From: Acidocella sp. 20-57-95
GTDB taxonomy: Bacteria; Pseudomonadota; Alphaproteobacteria; Acetobacterales; Acetobacteraceae
Length of the DNA: 64,000 bases
NCBI GenBank assembly: GCA_002255575.1
Contig: NCAT01000007.1
Coordinates: 1-64,000, forward strand
Reading direction: 5' to 3'
Shown here: piece after piece, positions 23,350-31,082 of the stretch
How the letters are laid out: each line of letters opens with the position of its first letter
How positions within the stretch are numbered: position 1 is the stretch's first letter
Translations under genes and position numbers: made by a program
The notes under the pieces: model-generated
Database searches by the model: none
The model's input: only the letters and a program-made list of their open reading frames with translations
Told to the model about the DNA's origin: nothing

Positions 23350-24933
23350 TTAATAGCCGAGGGCGCAACCATCCTTGCGCGGGTCAGAGCCGCCGACCAG
23401 GACGCCGTTGGCATGGTCGATGAAAATGGCCTGGCCACCGCCATGAGGTTTTTCGAGATCGACAATCGCATGGCCACGAGCGGCCAGCGCACTGCGCAGG
23501 CTGGTGGGGATGGAGCGTTCCAGCTCAAGCTTACCCGCGTAGGGGAAGTAGCGCGGCAAGTCGATGGCGGCCTGTGGGTTCAGGCCATATTGCAACATGT
23601 TGCCGATCACGAAGCTTTGGCCCATCGGCTGATAATGCGCACCCATCACGCCGAACACATACTCGGCCTCGCCATTTTTGGTAGCCATTGAAGGAATGAT
23701 GGTGTGCATCGGGCGTTTGTTAGGGGCGATGCAATTGGGGTGGCCGCGTTCATAGCGGAAACCAAGGCCCCGGTTATGCAGGAAGATGCCAGTATCACCC
23801 GCCAAAATGCCGGAGCCAAAATTTTCGAACACCGAGTTGATCAGGCTGCAGGCATTACCGTCTGCATCGACCACCGAGAGATACACCGTGTCCTTATGCA
23901 GGCTACCGGGTGTGGGCAGGAATTTCAGGGCGCGGTGATCATCGATGAGGTTGCGCAGGCCGGAGAGATAGGTTTCGCTGAGCAGATGTTCCACTGGAAC
24001 GTCTGCTTGGGCGGGGTCGGCCAGGAAGGCGTCACGGTCGCGATAAACCAAGCGGGCAGCTTCGATATGGCGATGCACGCGCACGGGGTCGAGCGGGTCT
24101 GAACCAGAAGCAAAGCCATCCATGATGCCCATGATCATCAGGGCCACGATACCGGAGCCATTCGGGGGGCATTCCCAAATGTCACGGCCTTCAAACTTAT
24201 GGGTGATGGGGGTGACGAATTGCGCGGCGGTGAGGCCCGCCGCGAAATCGGCTTCGGTATGTAAACCGCCGCGGGCTCGCAATTCGGCGGTCATGGCGGC
24301 GGCGAGTTCGCCTTCATAGAAGGCTTTGGCACCACCGGCGGCGATTTTGCGCAAGGAGGCACCAAGCGGGGCGTTGCGGAAAACCGTGCCAATTTCGGGC
24401 GGAGCACCATCGACCAGAAACGCCTTGGCACCCGTTTCAGTGAGCTTATCCACCGTCTGTGACCAGTCATAATGCACGCGGGGTGTGACGACGAACCCGT
24501 CCTCAGCAAATTTGATGGCAGGCTGCAAAGCCGCATCCAGCCCCTTGCGGCCATAGGTTTTGAGCAAAGCCTCCCAGGCGCTGACGGCACCCGGGATGGT
24601 GACCACGTGGGGCGAGGTGTTGCGCGGCGTGCCTTTTACGCCGGCCCCTTCCAAAGCATCCATGGTGGCGCCAGCAGGGGCGCGGCCGGAGCCGTTCATG
24701 GCGACCACCGGCTGGCCCTTTGGCTTGTACAGCACAAAGCAATCGCCACCGATGCCAGTGGATTGCGGCTCGATCACGGCCAGCACGGCGGCAGCGGTGA
24801 TGGCAGCATCCATGGCGTTGCCGCCATTGCGCATACAATCCAAGGCGGCGAGTGTGGCATCTGGCATTGAGGTGGCAGCCATGGCGCGTGTGGCATAGGC
24901 CGGGCTGCGGCCGGGGAATTGGAAGTCACGCAT
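23350..24933 (-). CDS. Gamma-glutamyltransferase family protein
   Basis: 527 residues of the GGT Ntn-hydrolase family. The large-subunit start MRNGGNAMDAAITAAAVLAV and STGIGGDCFVLY are typical. The autocleavage site is in KDTVYLSVVDADGN, where Thr349 aligns with the catalytic Thr of E. coli GGT. The usual TTHxS is here TVYLS, as in the YwrD-like branch. FGSGI and an N-terminal region without any signal peptide suggest a cytosolic enzyme. It lies 54 bases after the ATPase gene of an amino-acid ABC importer on the same strand, so imported gamma-glutamyl compounds or peptides are plausible substrates (inference). Confidence 0.92.
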   Translation of the reverse strand: MRDFQFPGRSPAYATRAMAATSMPDATLAALDCMRNGGNAMDAAITAAAVLAVIEPQSTGIGGDCFVLYKPKGQPVVAMNGSGRAPAGATMDALEGAGVKGTPRNTSPHVVTIPGAVSAWEALLKTYGRKGLDAALQPAIKFAEDGFVVTPRVHYDWSQTVDKLTETGAKAFLVDGAPPEIGTVFRNAPLGASLRKIAAGGAKAFYEGELAAAMTAELRARGGLHTEADFAAGLTAAQFVTPITHKFEGRDIWECPPNGSGIVALMIMGIMDGFASGSDPLDPVRVHRHIEAARLVYRDRDAFLADPAQADVPVEHLLSETYLSGLRNLIDDHRALKFLPTPGSLHKDTVYLSVVDADGNACSLINSVFENFGSGILAGDTGIFLHNRGLGFRYERGHPNCIAPNKRPMHTIIPSMATKNGEAEYVFGVMGAHYQPMGQSFVIGNMLQYGLNPQAAIDLPRYFPYAGKLELERSIPTSLRSALAARGHAIVDLEKPHGGGQAIFIDHANGVLVGGSDPRKDGCALGY

Positions 24934-24987
24934 GTAAGTTGGGTCCCTGTTAAATTTTGTCTGATGTGGCGGAAAAACGCCGAATAT

Positions 24988-25758
24988 TCAATGCAGCACA
25001 GCGGCCAGCAGAGCTTGGGTTTTGGGATGGCTGGGGCTGCTGAAAATCTGCTCGGGCGGCCCTTCCTCGATGATTTTACCCTCGGCCATCACCACCACAC
25101 GGTCAGCCACCTGGCGGGCAAAGCCCATTTCGTGGGTGACCACCACCATGGTGATGCCGGTGGTGGCAAGGTCGCGCATCACGGCCAGCACTTCGCCGAC
25201 CATTTCGGGGTCGAGCGCGGAGGTGGGTTCATCGAACAATAACACAGCCGGTTGCATGGCGAGCGCGCGGGCAATGGCGACGCGCTGTTGCTGGCCGCCG
25301 GAAAGCTCCTGCGGGAAGGCTTCAGCTTTTTCAGGCAAGCCGACCCGGGCGAGCAGCGCACGGGCCTGTGCTTGCGCATCCGCCTTTGGGGTGCCGCGTA
25401 AAAGCTGAGGCGCCAGGCTGATATTATCCAGCACGTTCATGTTGGCGAATAGATTGAAACGCTGGAACACCATACCAACGTCACGGCGTTGTATGGCGAT
25501 GTTGGATTCACGGTCAGAGACCAGCTTGCCATTGCGTTCGCGGTAGCCAATGAGGCTGCCATTTACCGCGATGCGGCCGTTCTGGACGGTTTCCAGATGG
25601 TTGATGCAGCGAAGTAAAGTGGTTTTGCCCGAGCCAGAGGGGCCGATGAGCACCACCACCTCACCGCGTTTGACCTTAAAATTAACATCATCCAGCACTT
25701 TGACCGGCCCGAACCATTTTTCCACATTGGTGGCTTCGATGAGAAGATCTTCGCTCAT
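24988..25758 (-). CDS. Polar amino acid ABC transporter ATPase
   Basis: 256 residues of the GlnQ/HisP group. Walker [20 protein letters not shown]-loop [15 protein letters not shown], signature [17 protein letters not shown], Walker [16 protein letters not shown] and switch [17 protein letters not shown]. It powers import together with the adjacent permease, whose stop it overlaps by 4 bases. An insertion between Walker A and the Q-loop ([18 protein letters not shown]) is as in other family members of this length. Confidence 0.95.
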   Translation of the reverse strand: MSEDLLIEATNVEKWFGPVKVLDDVNFKVKRGEVVVLIGPSGSGKTTLLRCINHLETVQNGRIAVNGSLIGYRERNGKLVSDRESNIAIQRRDVGMVFQRFNLFANMNVLDNISLAPQLLRGTPKADAQAQARALLARVGLPEKAEAFPQELSGGQQQRVAIARALAMQPAVLLFDEPTSALDPEMVGEVLAVMRDLATTGITMVVVTHEMGFARQVADRVVVMAEGKIIEEGPPEQIFSSPSHPKTQALLAAVLH

Positions 25759-26507
25759 TTGCCCATCTCCAAAGCTGCCAGTGCGGGGGGGGATTTAGCC
25801 GCGGGACGGCCAAGGGCGAAATGCCGTTCAGCCCAGGCCATAAAGATGTTCCACAGGCTGGTCAGCAGAAGGAAATATATGCCCAGCACTGAATAAAGCT
25901 CGAAGGTGCGGAAGGTGGCGGAGTTGATGGTTTCAGTCACCAGCAGCATTTCCGAAACACCAATCACGCTGACGAGCGTGGTGTTTTTCAACATGATGTT
26001 GAACTGGTTGCCGATGGGTAGAAGGATAATGCGGAAGGCTTGCGGCAGCACGACATGGCGCATCAACATAATGGGCGGCATACCGAGTGCTTTGGCGGCC
26101 TCAAACTGACCACGGTCAACGGCGGTGATCCCGGCGCGGTAAATCTCGGCCATATAGGCGGCTTCATTGATGGCAAGGGCCAAAATACCAGCCTGTAGAT
26201 TGCCCGGAAACGTGATGGGGCCGAGCGTAATATCCTCAAACCGCACGAGGTTAGCAGCGGCGAGACCGGTATAAATAAACACGATCTGCACAAGCAACGG
26301 CGTGCCACGAATGATCCAGATGTATGCGGCAGCGGCAAAGCTGAGATATTTATTTGCAGACATACGGCCAAAAGCGACCACCAGGCCGATGACAAAGCCG
26401 AGAAGCTGCGCTGAAATGCTCATGATAATGGTGAGGCCGAGGCCTTCGAGAAAAGCGCCGCTCGGCGTGAAGAGCTGCGCTGAGAAATACGCCCAGTCAA
26501 AATTCAT
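25755..26507 (-). CDS. Polar amino acid ABC transporter permease
   Basis: 250 residues with about five membrane helices, HisM/GlnP type. The N-terminus ([20 protein letters not shown]) and the EAA loop [20 protein letters not shown], which docks on the ATPase, are clear. [19 protein letters not shown] is also characteristic. A single permease gene suggests a homodimer. It follows the binding-protein gene by 99 bases, containing a strong hairpin, and overlaps the ATPase gene. Confidence 0.94.
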   Translation of the reverse strand: MNFDWAYFSAQLFTPSGAFLEGLGLTIIMSISAQLLGFVIGLVVAFGRMSANKYLSFAAAAYIWIIRGTPLLVQIVFIYTGLAAANLVRFEDITLGPITFPGNLQAGILALAINEAAYMAEIYRAGITAVDRGQFEAAKALGMPPIMLMRHVVLPQAFRIILLPIGNQFNIMLKNTTLVSVIGVSEMLLVTETINSATFRTFELYSVLGIYFLLLTSLWNIFMAWAERHFALGRPAAKSPPALAALEMGK

Positions 26508-26540
26508 AGTGATTTAGCCTTAGTCTTCATGAAACGCGAT

Positions 26541-26579
26541 GATGAAGCCGGGCGTTTTTTTAATTCCCCCGGCTTCATC
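26541..26579 (-). promoter_or_regulatory. Intercistronic hairpin between binding protein and permease
   Basis: GATGAAGCCGGG (26541-26552) is perfectly complementary to CCCGGCTTCATC (26568-26579) around a 15-base loop. It sits between the binding-protein gene and the permease gene of one operon. No U-run follows on the minus strand, so it looks like a stabilising or attenuating stem-loop that keeps binding-protein mRNA above the level of the membrane components, as known for other ABC operons. Confidence 0.6.
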
Positions 26580-26606
26580 ACTTAAAAATTCAACGCAAAA
26601 CCACAA

Positions 26607-27437
26607 TTATTGCGGCGGCGGCAATGCGTCTTCTTCAAGATGCCATTCCTTGAACACCATGGCGTAGGTGCCATCGCGCATCAGGCCGTTGAGCGCCACC
26701 GTAAGGGCCAATTTCAAATCTGGCGTGGATTTGGAAACGCCAATGCCGGTCAAGATTTTGAAGTAAGGCGGGCTGCCCGATTCAAAAACCTTCGGCTGCA
26801 GACGCTGGTAATAAAGTGCAGCCTCATACGAGACGCCATAGGCAGCAACCTGCCCGAATTGCACCTGCTGCAATGCCGGTGCATTTTCTGGGAACATCAC
26901 GATATTGATGGGCGGCTTGCCGGCTTTGGTCAGATCATCATTGGCCGCCTGCATTAAATTCGTTGCGGTGGTGCCGGTGACGGAAGCCGCCTTCAAACCT
27001 GACAAATCAGCCGGGCCTGAAATTTTCGGCGCGCCGGCTTTCAAGATAAAGCCTTCCTGCGAGTTCATATATGGAATTTCGTCGATCACTTTCAGGCGGG
27101 GAGGCTTGATGAAAAGCTGCGAGAGAATCGCATCGCAATGGCCGGCCAGCAAAGCGGGGATAAGGCCCGCGAATGGCATATTGATAAACTTCGCCTTCAC
27201 GCCGAGCCGCGAGGCCAGCAAATTACCAAGTTCGATGTCAACACCCACAGGCTGCTGCTTATCGTTAAAAAATTCCATCGGCGGCAAGCTGACGGCGCTG
27301 CAATAGGTGATGGTGCCGGAGCTGGTGATGGTGGCTGGCAGGCCTGGAACGTCGGCATGGCTGGCGACCGGGGCGGCCAGCGCGAAACAGGCAACGAGGC
27401 CTGCCGCAAGACGGGAACGGGCAAATTGCAACTTCAT
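26607..27437 (-). CDS. Polar amino acid ABC transporter substrate-binding protein
   Basis: 276 residues from the ATG at 27437, which has AGGAGG about 10 bases upstream. The signal peptide ends near VASHADVPG. The mature part is a family 3 periplasmic binding protein with TITYCSAVSLPPMEFFNDKQ, GVDIELGNLLASRLGVKAKF, FAGLIPALLAGHCDAILSQL and a lobe-two segment LKAASVTGTTATNLMQAAND. Unusually there is a Cys in the ligand region (YCSA). The ligand cannot be named. It is first in the importer-GGT run. Confidence 0.92.
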   Translation of the reverse strand: MKLQFARSRLAAGLVACFALAAPVASHADVPGLPATITSSGTITYCSAVSLPPMEFFNDKQQPVGVDIELGNLLASRLGVKAKFINMPFAGLIPALLAGHCDAILSQLFIKPPRLKVIDEIPYMNSQEGFILKAGAPKISGPADLSGLKAASVTGTTATNLMQAANDDLTKAGKPPINIVMFPENAPALQQVQFGQVAAYGVSYEAALYYQRLQPKVFESGSPPYFKILTGIGVSKSTPDLKLALTVALNGLMRDGTYAMVFKEWHLEEDALPPPQ

Positions 27438-27460
27438 GTAGTGTAGCCTCCTGGATGGTA

Positions 27461-27476
27461 CGAATGCGAGTATTCG
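27461..27476. repeat. CGAAT-N6-ATTCG inverted repeat
   Basis: A 5-bp inverted repeat between the candidate promoter and the ribosome binding site of the ABC importer operon, in the transcribed leader. It may be an operator or a chance palindrome. The same arms with a 5-base gap occur three times at 54287-54358. Confidence 0.3.
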
Positions 27477-27484
27477 ATGGAGGC

Positions 27485-27512
27485 AGGATAAACCCTTGAC
27501 GGCAGGCGGCAA
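27485..27512 (-). promoter_or_regulatory. Candidate promoter of the amino-acid importer operon
   Basis: On the minus strand TTGCCG (27512-27507), a 16-base spacer and TATCCT (27490-27485) form a sigma-70-like pair, giving a leader of about 40 bases before the binding-protein ATG. The match is moderate. The remaining gap up to 27670 is AT-rich and holds no gene. Confidence 0.35.
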
Positions 27513-27670
27513 GCACAGTTTTGTATAAAAATGCGGCGTTTAGATGATGCTGTCTGTTGATTGCGCGGTATTTGGTGCAATCTTGAAAATTAAGGTTAAT
27601 TTTTAGGCATGTTAATGTAGTTATAGTGCAAAACTTATGCGTGATAGGTGGGTATTATTGAAAACCTCTA

Positions 27671-29266
27671 TCAAACGTTCCCTTTTGCCATGCTTTGCGC
27701 GACCGCCTGCGCGACCTTAATGCCGTCCACCCCGGCGGAGAGAATGCCGCCTGCGTAGCCAGCACCCTCGCCCGCTGGAAATAAACCGATGGTGTTGAGG
27801 CTTTCGAAATCCTTGCCCCTGGTGATGCGAATGGGGGACGAGGTGCGGGTTTCAACGCCGGTGAGCACGGCATCGGGCCGCGCAAAGCCGCGGATTTGCT
27901 TTTCGAACGCCGGCAGCGCTTCGCGGATGGCGGCAATCGCGTAGTCTGGCAAAGTGGGGGCAAGGTCGGTGGGGGTGACGCCGGGTTTATAGGAGGGGAT
28001 GACCTCGCCCAGGGCTTTCGAGGCTCGCCCTGCGATAAAATCGCCAACCAACTGGCCGGGCGCCGCATAGGTGCCGCCGCCAGCCACAAACGCCGCCGAT
28101 TCCCACTGGCGCTGGAATGCCACACCGGCAAGCGTATGGCCGGGATAATCAGATGGGTTGATGCCAACCACGATACCGGCATTGGCGTTACGCTCGTTGC
28201 GGGAATATTGGCTCATGCCGTTGGTGACCACGCGGCCAGGCTCGGAGGTGGCAGCCACCACGGTACCGCCGGGGCACATGCAAAAGCTATAAACCGAGCG
28301 ACCGTTCGAGGCGTGGTGGACCAGTTTATAGTCGGCCGCACCAAGAATTGGGTTGCCTGCAAAAGCGCCGAAGCGATGCTGGTCGATCATGGATTGCGGA
28401 TGTTCGATACGGAAGCCAACCGAAAACGGTTTAGGCTCGATGAACACGCCGCGTGCGAGCAGCATCTCGAACGTATCACGCGCACTATGGCCGATGGCGA
28501 GTACCACATGGTTGGTTTCTAAATAATCGCCATTTTGCAGATGCACGCCGCGCACCTGGCGGGTGGCGTCAAGCTCAATGTCGGTAACTTTGGAGCCAAA
28601 ACGATATTCGCCGCCCAAAGCTTCAATGGTGGCGCGCATGGTTTCCACCATGCCGACCAGGCGGAAGGTGCCGATATGCGGTTTGCTGACATACAGGATT
28701 TCTTCCGGCGCGCCGGCTTTCACGAACTCTGTGAGGACTTTGCGGCCCAGATGCTGCGGGTCTTTGATCTGGCTGTAGAGTTTGCCGTCTGAGAAGGTCC
28801 CGGCCCCGCCTTCGCCGAATTGCACGTTGGATTCCGGGTTGAGGATGGATTTGCGCCAGAGGCCCCAAGTGTCCTTGGTGCGTTCGCGCACCAGCCTGCC
28901 GCGTTCCAGAATGATCGGGTGCAGGCCCATCTGGGCGAGGATGAGGGCGGCAAAAATACCGCACGGGCCGGTGCCGATGACAACCGGGCGGTGCGCGGGC
29001 GTGGGCGGGGTTGGGAGGAATTTATAGTCAGTATCGGGCGTGGGGCCGATATCCGGGCCGGCATTGATGATGGCGCCGGGCGCGATGCTGGCGTCGATTG
29101 TATAGACCAAAGTGATGTTGGATTTTTTGCGGGCATCGAAGGCGCGGCGGAAAATGCTGAAATCCAGCAACTGCGCATCGGCGATGCCAAGGCGCGTGAG
29201 AATGGCGGCACGTAAGGCGGCTGCGTCATGGGTCAGCGGCAACGTGAGTCCGGTAATACGCAGCAT
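27671..29266 (-). CDS. FAD-dependent dehydrogenase (COG2509 type)
   Basis: About 531 residues from the ATG at 29266; an in-frame TTG is two codons upstream. It has a short N-terminal domain (to about 95), then the dinucleotide site VVIGTGPCGIFAALILAQMG with ERG downstream, the long conserved stretch NPESNVQFGEGGAGTFSDGK, and HIGTFRLV. MCPGGTVVAATSEPG and FPAGEGAGYAGGI complete the family pattern. The C-terminal FAD segment includes SAGVDGIKVA. The family is broadly conserved but without a proven reaction. It stands alone on the minus strand and is divergent from a glycosyltransferase. Confidence 0.88.
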   Translation of the reverse strand: MLRITGLTLPLTHDAAALRAAILTRLGIADAQLLDFSIFRRAFDARKKSNITLVYTIDASIAPGAIINAGPDIGPTPDTDYKFLPTPPTPAHRPVVIGTGPCGIFAALILAQMGLHPIILERGRLVRERTKDTWGLWRKSILNPESNVQFGEGGAGTFSDGKLYSQIKDPQHLGRKVLTEFVKAGAPEEILYVSKPHIGTFRLVGMVETMRATIEALGGEYRFGSKVTDIELDATRQVRGVHLQNGDYLETNHVVLAIGHSARDTFEMLLARGVFIEPKPFSVGFRIEHPQSMIDQHRFGAFAGNPILGAADYKLVHHASNGRSVYSFCMCPGGTVVAATSEPGRVVTNGMSQYSRNERNANAGIVVGINPSDYPGHTLAGVAFQRQWESAAFVAGGGTYAAPGQLVGDFIAGRASKALGEVIPSYKPGVTPTDLAPTLPDYAIAAIREALPAFEKQIRGFARPDAVLTGVETRTSSPIRITRGKDFESLNTIGLFPAGEGAGYAGGILSAGVDGIKVAQAVAQSMAKGNV

Positions 29267-29341
29267 GGTCAACCGGAAGTAGAAGAATTAGAGTCGGGCA
29301 TAAGGGGTCTCATACGCCTGCTATAAGGAACGGCCAACCGC

Positions 29342-30865
29342 ATGACGGCAATGATCATGATTGATATGCGACGCTGGCAGAGGCGGGCCGATGATCGCTG
29401 GCAGGCTTTACGGGCGGTACTGCGTGGTGGGTATCTGATCGGCATTACGGACCCTTTATTACCACCGTTGGCGGCGACATTTTTAGCTGGGTTGGATGCG
29501 GTTTTCGGCAATGCCTATCTTCCAGACGTTGCTGGTGGCATTTTTGTAAACCCGGAGCCTTTCGGGCCAGACCAGTTATTTGTGGCGCGGCTGCTATTGC
29601 GGCCTGAGATTTATAAAATCGCGATTTTGGATGAGCCGGCCGTGGCGGCGTTACCGGACGCACGGGTTGCGCAGGCGGTGGGGCGGCTATGGTTGCGGCG
29701 ATATGAGTCTGTGACATCGCTGGCCGCGCTGCATCTTCCGGCTTTCGCGGAAGTTCCCAATGTTAGGCGGCGGGCGCGGATTGCGCTGATCACCCCCCTG
29801 CCCCCGGCTCGTTCTGGCGTGGCGGATTATTCGGCGGCAATGGCGACGGCGCTGCGGGAATTTGCTGATGTGCATTTGTTTTCGCCGAACGGTGAGACCC
29901 CGCTTTCAACAGTGCCGCACCAAGCCGCACGGTTTGACCGGGTGGTGAGCGTGATGGGTAATTCGCCGGCGCATCACGGGAGGATTTTTGAGCTGCTTCG
30001 GCGCTATGGTGGGGCGTGTATTTGCCATGATGCAAGGCTGCTCGGGTTTTATGCAGGACGGTTGGGGTTGGGCGGTGCGGCAGAAATCGCGGCGCGGGAA
30101 TTGCAGCGGGATGTTTCGGCAAATGAAGTCGCCTTATGGGCCCGCGATGAAACCTGCCGGGCAGCGCATTTTTTGGATGACCTCAAGGCGGCTGCCAAGC
30201 CTTTAATTTTTCATGCGCGGCCGGTGGCTGAAGCGATGGGCGCAGATTATTTGCCGTTCGCGATTTATCGGCCTTGGGCAACCGCAGATTTAACCCATGC
30301 ATGCAAGCGGGCAGCAAGGCAGCGGCTGGGGGTTTCAGAGGGCGAAAAAATAATTGTCAGTATGGGGTTTATCAGCGCCACAAAAGGCGTGGCGGCAGCG
30401 TTGCAGGCGATGGCGCAGGTGGATGCAAGGTTAGTCTGGGTTGGGCAGGCGGAGGGCGATATCGGTTATTGGCAGGATATGGCTCAAACATTCGGCGTTG
30501 CCGGGCGGGTGATGTTTCTGAACCAGTTCTGCGATGAAGCGACGTACCGCGATTATATCCTGGCGGCGGATGCCGGGTTGCAATTACGCTTGGGTGGCGT
30601 GGGAAATATTTCCGGCGCTTTGCAGGATTGTATTGCGGCTGGGCTGCCCAGTGTTGCGAATGCGGATTTGGCCGAGAGTTTGAATGCGCCGAGCTATGTG
30701 ACGCGGGTGGGAGATGCGTTGCAACCAGCAGACATTGCCGCGGCGCTGATAGGGGTTTTGGCAAGATTGTCTGCGACTGAGGATGAGCGGGCGGATTATG
30801 CCGAGTGCCATAGTATGCGCGAATACGCCAAAGGGCTTTGTAAATTGCTTGGTATTCTGGAATAA
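29342..30865 (+). CDS. Glycosyltransferase family 4-like protein
   Basis: 507 residues. The first ~145 residues are a poorly conserved extension with no recognised domain. The GT-B part begins RIALITPLPPARSGVADYSA (about 147-166), the classic family 4 opening, and contains VVSVMGNSPAHHG and FISATKGVAAALQAMAQVD (donor half start). RLGGVGNISGALQDCIAAGL replaces the usual E-x7-E region. Because that Glu is absent, activity or donor type may differ. AAGG is placed rather far (about 14 bases) from the ATG at 29342. Role unknown; surface glycan synthesis is likely. Confidence 0.8.
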   Translation: MTAMIMIDMRRWQRRADDRWQALRAVLRGGYLIGITDPLLPPLAATFLAGLDAVFGNAYLPDVAGGIFVNPEPFGPDQLFVARLLLRPEIYKIAILDEPAVAALPDARVAQAVGRLWLRRYESVTSLAALHLPAFAEVPNVRRRARIALITPLPPARSGVADYSAAMATALREFADVHLFSPNGETPLSTVPHQAARFDRVVSVMGNSPAHHGRIFELLRRYGGACICHDARLLGFYAGRLGLGGAAEIAARELQRDVSANEVALWARDETCRAAHFLDDLKAAAKPLIFHARPVAEAMGADYLPFAIYRPWATADLTHACKRAARQRLGVSEGEKIIVSMGFISATKGVAAALQAMAQVDARLVWVGQAEGDIGYWQDMAQTFGVAGRVMFLNQFCDEATYRDYILAADAGLQLRLGGVGNISGALQDCIAAGLPSVANADLAESLNAPSYVTRVGDALQPADIAAALIGVLARLSATEDERADYAECHSMREYAKGLCKLLGILE

Positions 30866-30899
30866 ACCGCAGCTTCCAACGGCACTGCTTAACGGCCCG

Positions 30900-31082
30900 C
30901 TACTCGGCGCGGTGCTTTAATTCATCGAGATGCAGTTCAACCGCGCGCAAGGCTTCTTCGACTTGTTTGGCCAGAGAAGTTAAATCCTCCATCGCGGCCA
31001 GTTTGGCTTTGATGGTGGCGAGTTCCAGCAAAATATCGCCCACCAAAAATAATCTGATCCGGTGGGCGAATTTTTTAAGCAT
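30900..31082 (-). CDS. Small coiled-coil protein
   Basis: 60 residues starting at the ATG that overlaps the transglutaminase gene stop (8-base overlap). The N-terminus is basic and hydrophobic (MLKKFAHRIRLFLVGDILLE) and the rest is a long amphipathic helix with heptad-like spacing of Leu/Ala (LATIKAKLAAMEDLTSLAKQ and VEEALRAVELHLDELKHRAE). Family not recognised. The coupling suggests it acts with the DUF2126 transglutaminase, perhaps as a tether or regulator (inference). Confidence 0.6.
   Translation of the reverse strand: MLKKFAHRIRLFLVGDILLELATIKAKLAAMEDLTSLAKQVEEALRAVELHLDELKHRAE

Noticed and set aside
27896..28522. 208-residue plus-strand frame opposite the COG2509 gene
   Set aside because: Antisense shadow with no recognisable domain.
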